This document shows, one piece after another, positions 6,664 to 9,501 of a stretch of DNA of 9,501 nt. Position 1 is the stretch's first letter. Every line of letters starts with the position of its first letter. The stretch covers positions 1-9,501 of the forward strand of contig DATEQV010000381.1 of assembly GCA_035272265.1 (NCBI GenBank), read 5' to 3'. The translations under genes were made by a program, and so were the position numbers. The notes beneath the pieces are model-generated. The model ran no database searches. It was not told where the DNA came from and saw only the letters and a list, made by a program, of their open reading frames with translations. The stretch is from Acidisphaera sp035272265. Its GTDB lineage: Bacteria > Pseudomonadota > Alphaproteobacteria > Acetobacterales > Acetobacteraceae.

Positions 6664-7259
6664 TGGAAGCATCGCACATGCTGCGGCGGCGCGAGGTGGT
6701 GCGGGCGCTGCTGGAGGATCGCCGGGACCTGCTGGTGATCGCCGGGCTGGGCGCGCCGGCCTGGGATGTGACGGCGGCAGGCGACCATCCGCGCAATTTG
6801 CCGCTGTGGGGCGGCAGGGGGTCGGCGGCGATGATCGGGCTGGGGCTGGCGCTCGCGCAGCCGAACACCCCGGTGCTGGTCGTCACCGGCGACGGGGAGA
6901 TGCTGATGGGGCTGGGCGCGCTGGCGACGATCGCCGTGAAGCGTCCGCTGAACCTGTCGGTCGTCGTGTTGGACAACGAACACTACGGCGAGACCGGCAT
7001 GCAGCGCACGCACACCGCGTACGCCGTGGACTTGGCCGCCATCGCCAGGGCGGCCGGTTTTCCGCGAGCCTCGGTCGTTCGTTCCGAGGACGATCTGGCA
7101 GTCGTGCGCGCCTCGGTCCACGAGTTCGCAGGCCCGTTGTTCGCGCAGGTGAAGGTGGTCGCCGAGGCGCTTCCGCTGGTGTTGCCGCCGCGGGAGGGCG
7201 CGCTGCTGCAAGCGCGGATGCGCGAGAGCGTGCTAGGGCCGGAGGCGCATCTGGCCTGA
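6663..7259 (+). CDS. thiamine diphosphate enzyme, beta subunit (PP domain; sulfopyruvate/phosphonopyruvate decarboxylase-like)
   Basis: A 198-residue protein with the C-terminal diphosphate-binding domain that complements the upstream subunit (ComE-like). The TPP/Mg motif is intact: Gly76-Asp77-Gly78, then about 26 residues to Asn105 in VVVLDNEHYGETG. Residues 47-63 (LPLWGGRGSAAMIGLGL) form the usual approach to that domain, and THTAYAVDLAAIARAAGF (116-133) follows as in related enzymes. ATG at 6663 shares one base with the preceding stop (TGATG). A second ATG five codons on is possible but leaves the coupling unexplained. With the alpha subunit it would decarboxylate a 2-oxoacid, or join the resulting unit to a second carbonyl compound, in the cytoplasm. 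It ends 23 bases before the convergent membrane-protein gene. Confidence 0.9.
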   Translation: MEASHMLRRREVVRALLEDRRDLLVIAGLGAPAWDVTAAGDHPRNLPLWGGRGSAAMIGLGLALAQPNTPVLVVTGDGEMLMGLGALATIAVKRPLNLSVVVLDNEHYGETGMQRTHTAYAVDLAAIARAAGFPRASVVRSEDDLAVVRASVHEFAGPLFAQVKVVAEALPLVLPPREGALLQARMRESVLGPEAHLA

Positions 7260-7282
7260 ACTGGCCCGTCGAGCGGCCGCGA

Positions 7283-7807
7283 TCAGCGTCCCGCGGGCGA
7301 GGGCTTCATCAGCGGACCGGCAGCCCCGGCGAGCCCGCGCCACGAGCCCAGGAGGTGCTCCAGTACGCGATGCCTGTTCGGCTTGCGCGGCGGACAGATC
7401 TTCCGCGGCCAGTCGAACAGCGTCCGCCGGTAGGCCGAGACGGCTCCCTTCAGCCCGCCTGAAGACGCCACGACGAGGGACAGGACGGACAACATCATGC
7501 CGATGCTGACGGCATTGCTGGCGATGACCGCGTGAAGATCGCCGGTTTCGATGACCAGTGCCGCGTCGCGCATCAACACCGCGATCGCCGTGCCTGCCAA
7601 CGCGGTGAGCGCGTACCTCTGGTTGACGGTATGCCAGGCCAAGCCCCGGCACAGCTCCCGGAACACGACGCCCCAGAAGAGATAGGAGACGTTGAACGGC
7701 AGATGCCATTCGGTCGCGGCGATCCCGAGGGCCAGAAGCCCTGTGCAGAAGAGCGTGTCGCGCCACTCGTTGCAGGAGCGCGCTGCGTCGCGAAGTTGCC
7801 GAGACAT
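7283..7807 (-). CDS. small polytopic membrane protein, unknown function
   Basis: I do not recognise the family. The 174-residue product has three or four hydrophobic segments: about 19-36 (TLFCTGLLALGIAATEWH), 38-55 (FNVSYLFWGVVFRELCRG, partly polar), 65-86 (YALTALAGTAIAVLMRDAALVI) and 91-116 (LHAVIASNAV, then GMMLSVLSLVVASSG). The C-terminal 55 residues are basic and probably cytoplasmic (RRTLFDWPRKICPPRKPNRHR). ATG at 7807 is the only good start, since the frame has no earlier ATG, GTG or TTG after the upstream stop. The ribosome-binding site is poor (AGG lies too close). The coherent hydrophobic pattern favours this frame over two longer basic, alanine/arginine-rich frames on the same strand. 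It is convergent with the decarboxylase operon and is the last chromosomal-looking gene before the tRNA remnant. Confidence 0.65.
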   Translation of the reverse strand: MSRQLRDAARSCNEWRDTLFCTGLLALGIAATEWHLPFNVSYLFWGVVFRELCRGLAWHTVNQRYALTALAGTAIAVLMRDAALVIETGDLHAVIASNAVSIGMMLSVLSLVVASSGGLKGAVSAYRRTLFDWPRKICPPRKPNRHRVLEHLLGSWRGLAGAAGPLMKPSPAGR

Positions 7808-7892
7808 GCCTGACCGTGGGGCGACCGTATGAACCGTGTAATCGAGAGCACGTAGCCACGAACGCTAGGGTGCGAAGCTGAACGGCTGGTTA

Positions 7893-7977
7893 ACCGGCTG
7901 GAAGCCGGTCCTGGGGGCAATTCGCGAGCCGCGTCGTGCGGCAGCCTGGACTATTCGTGAATTGCAGGCTGCAGGCT
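7893..7977. repeat. cluster of hairpins between the membrane-protein gene and the tRNA remnant
   Basis: ACCGGCT-GGA-AGCCGGT (7893-7909) is a perfect seven-base stem. GCAATTCGCGA (7917-7927) pairs 10 of 11 with TCGTGAATTGC (7955-7965), enclosing GCCGC-GTCGT-GCGGC (7928-7942). GCAGCCT (7941-7947) can instead pair with AGGCTGC (7966-7972), which conflicts with the previous fold. GCAGGCT is repeated in tandem at 7964-7977. No T tract follows on either strand, so a classical terminator is not shown. The gene-free stretch 7808-8269 holds this cluster, the tRNA remnant and the repeats listed separately. Confidence 0.55.
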
Positions 7978-7982
7978 TGCGC

Positions 7983-8027
7983 TGGTAGCGGCGGGCGGAT
8001 TTGAACCACCGACCAAGGGATTATGAT
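7983..8027 (-). other. 3' half of a tRNA gene with CAT anticodon (attachment-site remnant)
   Basis: On the minus strand the sequence runs from the anticodon loop to an encoded CCA with canonical spacing. The CAT anticodon is at 8025-8023, followed by loop AA, 3' anticodon stem TCCCT, variable loop TGGTC and T arm GGTGG-TTCAAAT-CCGCC. Acceptor strand CGCCGCT, discriminator A and CCA (7985-7983) complete it. The matching 5' acceptor strand AGCGGCG, a D arm and a proper 5' anticodon stem are missing at 8028-8110. A CAT anticodon fits methionine tRNA or isoleucine-2 tRNA. Integrases often target tRNA 3' halves and leave exactly this kind of remnant. Its orientation places the element to the right and the chromosome to the left. 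Confidence 0.8.
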
Positions 8028-8074
8028 TACCCCGCGCAAACGGAAATCGCGAAGGAAAATCAATAGGGTACTGA

Positions 8075-8111
8075 GATATCCCTGGTCCAGGGTATCGCTG
8101 GGGTATCGGTC
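8075..8111. repeat. paired and tandem GGGTATCG motifs beside the tRNA remnant
   Basis: GATATCCCTGG (8075-8085) faces CCAGGGTATC (8087-8096) as a near-perfect inverted repeat. GGGTATCG recurs at 8090-8097 and 8101-8108, exactly 11 bases apart, or about one helical turn. A partial copy, GGGTA, is at 8066-8070. Phased short repeats beside an attachment core resemble integrase arm-type or excisionase sites; that reading is inference. Confidence 0.4.
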
Positions 8112-8230
8112 GGCTGCCATGCAAGCGGGGTAGCGGCCGGGCGTGTGGGGCCAGCTCGGCCGCAATCCAGGCGGCACCTCACGCCCTGCCTCCGGGTTGC
8201 GAGACGGGCTGGCGCCAGTTATGTTGGTCC

Positions 8231-8270
8231 AAGCGGACAGCGCGTGACACAACCGGAAAGCGCGTCACAT
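8231..8270 (+). repeat. tandem imperfect 20-bp direct repeat
   Basis: Bases 8231-8250 and 8251-8270 agree at 16 of 20 positions and share the core AGCGCGT(G/C)ACA. The array ends at the proposed TTG start of the next ORF. Tandem repeats of this length occur at the ends of some insertion sequences, but no transposase is nearby. Confidence 0.5.
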
Positions 8271-8572
8271 TGGCCCTCCTTCAGCGAGAGTTTTCAAGCT
8301 TGTGCGCGGGCACGTGGGCGAACGACGAGCACTGGTGGACCTTGGTCTTCGACACTGACACCAAGCGTCTGTTCATCATGCACGAATGGGACCTCGTGGA
8401 TGCTGACGATATCTCGAAGTCGGACAAGGGGTGGTCGGAGATCGAGGTGGCGGACTTTCTAGCGAACGGGCCCGATCCGGCACGTGACCAGCTTGCCGAG
8501 ATCATCAGGGGCCTGTTTCAGACCAATGCAGCGCGCGCGACCGATTGGGGAGCCTTCACCAAGGTTCCTTGA
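8270..8572 (+). CDS. hypothetical protein, about 100 residues
   Basis: I do not recognise a family. The product would be up to 100 residues, soluble and acidic, with a coherent composition. It has an aromatic core near the N terminus (WANDEHWWTLVFDTDTKRLF, 16-35), then HEWDLVDADD (38-47) and a C-terminal amphipathic part (DQLAEIIRGLFQ, 73-84). There is no signal peptide or membrane segment. The only start codon at the head of the frame is TTG at 8270, with GGAAAG about nine bases upstream. A later TTG near 8300 is also possible, so the N terminus is uncertain. It stands alone between the attachment-site region and the next small gene and is probably cargo of the inferred element. Confidence 0.55.
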   Translation: MALLQREFSSLCAGTWANDEHWWTLVFDTDTKRLFIMHEWDLVDADDISKSDKGWSEIEVADFLANGPDPARDQLAEIIRGLFQTNAARATDWGAFTKVP

Positions 8573-8594
8573 CCGGTGTCAGACGGAGTGGACA

Positions 8595-8610
8595 GGGCCG
8601 GGAAAGGCCC
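8595..8610 (+). terminator. possible weak hairpin terminator
   Basis: GGGCC-GGGAAA-GGCCC lies 22 bases after the stop of the 100-aa ORF. There is no T tract, so factor-independent termination is doubtful. Confidence 0.22.
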
Positions 8611-8694
8611 GCACCGCCCCACACCGTGGCGCGGGTCTGATCACGATGCCGATCCTTTCCATTTCCGTTTGGCCCCCGTAAGTTCTGTTCCGCT

Positions 8695-8710
8695 CGCGCC
8701 CTTTGGCGCG
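8695..8710 (+). repeat. hairpin just upstream of the 67-aa ORF
   Basis: CGCGCC-CTTT-GGCGCG is a perfect six-base stem ending 14 bases before ATG at 8725. It could be a terminator without a T run or a leader structure that limits translation. The gap 8573-8724 holds nothing else that I can identify beyond this and the hairpin at 8595. Confidence 0.3.
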
Positions 8711-8724
8711 CTTGGGCGACAACC

Positions 8725-8928
8725 ATGCAAAAGATGATCATTCGTCGAGATGCTGATGGTACATATTCTATCTGGGACTTCTTCTTCCGGACGGCACAGT
8801 ACAACTCACGTTTGAAGGACGTTGCCGCTGCTCGGCAGTGGATCGAGAGAACGTACCCCGGCACGCAGATTGTCGTGAGCGACCAGCCAGAGCGCGACAA
8901 AGCTTCGGACGAACCAAAGAGCAAGTGA
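8725..8928 (+). CDS. hypothetical protein, 67 residues
   Basis: A small unrecognised protein: MQKMIIRRDADGTYSIWDFF at the N terminus suggests a short beta-rich segment. It is followed by the helix VAAARQWIERTYPG (33-46) and a charged, probably disordered tail ending DEPKSK. Codon use is less GC-biased than in the genes left of 7.8 kb (for example ACA TAT TCT ATC), which fits acquired DNA. The ribosome-binding site before ATG 8725 is weak (TTGGGCG). Its stop overlaps a GTG that opens the next frame (GTGA at 8925-8928), so the downstream ORF may be translated by coupling. No function is proposed. Confidence 0.55.
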   Translation: MQKMIIRRDADGTYSIWDFFFRTAQYNSRLKDVAAARQWIERTYPGTQIVVSDQPERDKASDEPKSK

Positions 8929-9101
8929 CGGCGCTCGCGGCTGGCGCAATTGCCCTATGGAGGCGGCTCCCGAAGCTTACGCCGCCGCCGCAGCAGCAGC
9001 AGAAAGAAGCACGGCGGCGGCGGGCTGAAGGGGCGACGCTGACGGAGATCGACCGCAGCTACAACGTCAGTCACACGACGATTTCGAGGCTTGCCGCGTG
9101 A
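8925..9101 (+). pseudogene. C-terminal helix-turn-helix fragment of a serine recombinase/resolvase
   Basis: From about 8964 the frame encodes RRLPKLTPPPQQQQKEARRR, then AEGATLTEIDRSYNVSHTTI and SRLAA. This matches the DNA-binding C terminus of Tn3-type resolvases and invertases (PKLTPxQQ, ALxxG.T..EIARSYNVSHSTISRL). The roughly 140-residue catalytic domain with its serine nucleophile is absent; the DNA upstream is the 67-aa ORF in another frame. Two readings are possible. It may be a decayed recombinase remnant. Or it may be a small free-standing HTH protein of 58 codons starting at GTG 8925, which overlaps the previous stop as GTGA and whose own stop overlaps the next start as GTGA. The HTH identity is good, but expression is uncertain. 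Confidence 0.6.
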
Positions 9102-9406
9102 ACTCTCAGAGCGATACAGATAAAGAGATAGCTAATCTCCGCGCAGATATCGTCAAGACCGGCTACGTCACCGAGATGATCGCGACCGGCATCTTTGACA
9201 AAGCCGGTTGGCGAACCTACGACCATTCTTATTTCCTTGACCGCGATGAGAACAAAGGCCGTGAGATCGACCTTCTTGCGATCTACCTTCACACGGAAAG
9301 CAACCCCAAAAAGTCGCTTACAGTCGGGCTCGGCCTTTCCGTTGAAATCAAAAAAGCGACCAGCAAGCCTCACATGATGGTAGAGTGGTCAAGCAGTATG
9401 TTCTGA
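9098..9406 (+). CDS. PD-(D/E)XK-like nuclease fold protein, possibly truncated
   Basis: A 102-residue ORF starting at GTG 9098, which overlaps the preceding stop (GTGA). It has the layout of a PD-(D/E)XK nuclease core. The helix ANLRADIVKTGYVTEMIATG (12-31) with FDKAGWRTYDHSYFLD (33-48) is followed by GREIDLLAIY (54-63) supplying the acidic Asp58, and by LSVEIKKA (80-87) supplying Glu83-x-Lys85. This resembles restriction-enzyme-like or defence-associated nucleases, but I cannot name a family. It stops at 9404-9406 about 20 residues after the E-x-K motif, which is short for the fold. Another frame starting near GTG 9385 stays open to the window end and could be a shifted continuation. Composition is clearly less GC-rich than in the left half, which suggests acquisition. 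Metal-dependent nuclease activity is inferred. Confidence 0.55.
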   Translation: MNSQSDTDKEIANLRADIVKTGYVTEMIATGIFDKAGWRTYDHSYFLDRDENKGREIDLLAIYLHTESNPKKSLTVGLGLSVEIKKATSKPHMMVEWSSSMF

Positions 9407-9501
9407 GCTTCTTGGAGGCCTCACGACGCAGGGATGGACGATGGCGGAACTCCAGCTTGTATCGTGCGCTGTGCGTCGGGGGCGACCTCTTCTCATATCC
9501 T
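9385..9501 (+). CDS. open frame running off the right edge, possible continuation or next gene
   Basis: From GTG 9385 this frame is open for 39 codons to the window end (VVKQYVLSFLEASRRRDGRW, then RNSSLYRALCVGGDLFSYP). It could be the rest of the preceding nuclease after a frameshift near 9380-9400, or a separate gene overlapping it. A second frame over the same bases is also open after 9383, so coding is not certain. Confidence 0.25.
   Translation, partial: MVKQYVLSFLEASRRRDGRWRNSSLYRALCVGGDLFSYP

Noticed and set aside
5725..6672. Long minus-strand frames across the aminotransferase and alpha subunit
   Set aside because: They are Arg/His/Ala-rich shadow translations without motifs. The plus-strand genes carry complete catalytic signatures.
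7233..7859. Two minus-strand frames (about 208 and 115 residues) overlapping the membrane-protein gene
   Set aside because: Both are Arg/Ala-rich without structure, while the chosen frame has several membrane segments.
7983..8075. A complete tRNA gene
   Set aside because: The 3' half is canonical, but no matching AGCGGCG acceptor strand, D arm or 5' anticodon stem is present upstream.
7890..8252. Minus-strand ORF of 120 codons read through the tRNA remnant
   Set aside because: Its VVQIRPPLPA-like stretch is the usual artefact of translating a tRNA T arm. I could not find an integrase C terminus in it.
8556..8924. Minus-strand ORF of 122 codons opposite the 67-aa gene
   Set aside because: There is no motif, its composition is mixed, and it crosses the GC-rich hairpin and non-coding stretch. 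The plus-strand frame is more coherent.
9071..9373. Minus-strand ORF of 100 codons opposite the nuclease-like gene
   Set aside because: There is no recognisable motif. The plus frame has the D and E-x-K motif arrangement and a coupled start.

Overview
The window is GC-rich (roughly two thirds G+C over the first 7.3 kb) with compact genes that use ATG, GTG and TTG starts. The fatty-acid oxidation genes, the 2,2-dialkylglycine decarboxylase type enzyme and the dispersed CGTCAT(T/C)GCGA palindrome fit an alphaproteobacterium, perhaps one of the Sphingomonadales. This is an inference from gene character; no rRNA or complete marker gene is present.

Layout. (1) Bases 1-3480, minus strand: a beta-oxidation gene set, in transcription order a long-chain-type acyl-CoA dehydrogenase, an acetyl-CoA acyltransferase (thiolase), and the start of a FadJ-like protein that runs off the left edge. 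A mosaic palindromic repeat separates the dehydrogenase from the thiolase. The FadJ-like protein is odd: both crotonase catalytic glutamates are alanine, and the NAD-binding Rossmann domain appears to be missing. (2) Bases 3556-4665, minus strand: a membrane-anchored TPR protein of unknown function. (3) A divergent intergenic region of 166 bases with a candidate promoter whose spacer is a dyad. (4) Bases 4832-7259, plus strand: a tightly coupled three-gene operon (ATGA and TGATG junctions) of a 2,2-dialkylglycine decarboxylase/class III aminotransferase and the two halves of a split thiamine-diphosphate 2-oxoacid decarboxylase. (5) Bases 7283-7807, minus strand: a small polytopic membrane protein of unknown function, convergent with that operon.

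From about 7.98 kb the character changes. Bases 7983-8027 (minus strand) are the exact 3' half of a tRNA gene with a CAT anticodon, from the anticodon loop to an encoded CCA, with no 5' half. This looks like an attachment-site scar, and it places an integrated element to the right. Next come paired and tandem GGGTATCG motifs, a tandem 20-bp repeat, and small, less GC-rich accessory genes: a 100-aa and a 67-aa unknown protein, a resolvase-type helix-turn-helix fragment, and a short PD-(D/E)XK-like nuclease ORF that stops early. The last three lie head to tail with GTGA overlaps. No integrase, IS transposase or CRISPR array is visible inside the window.
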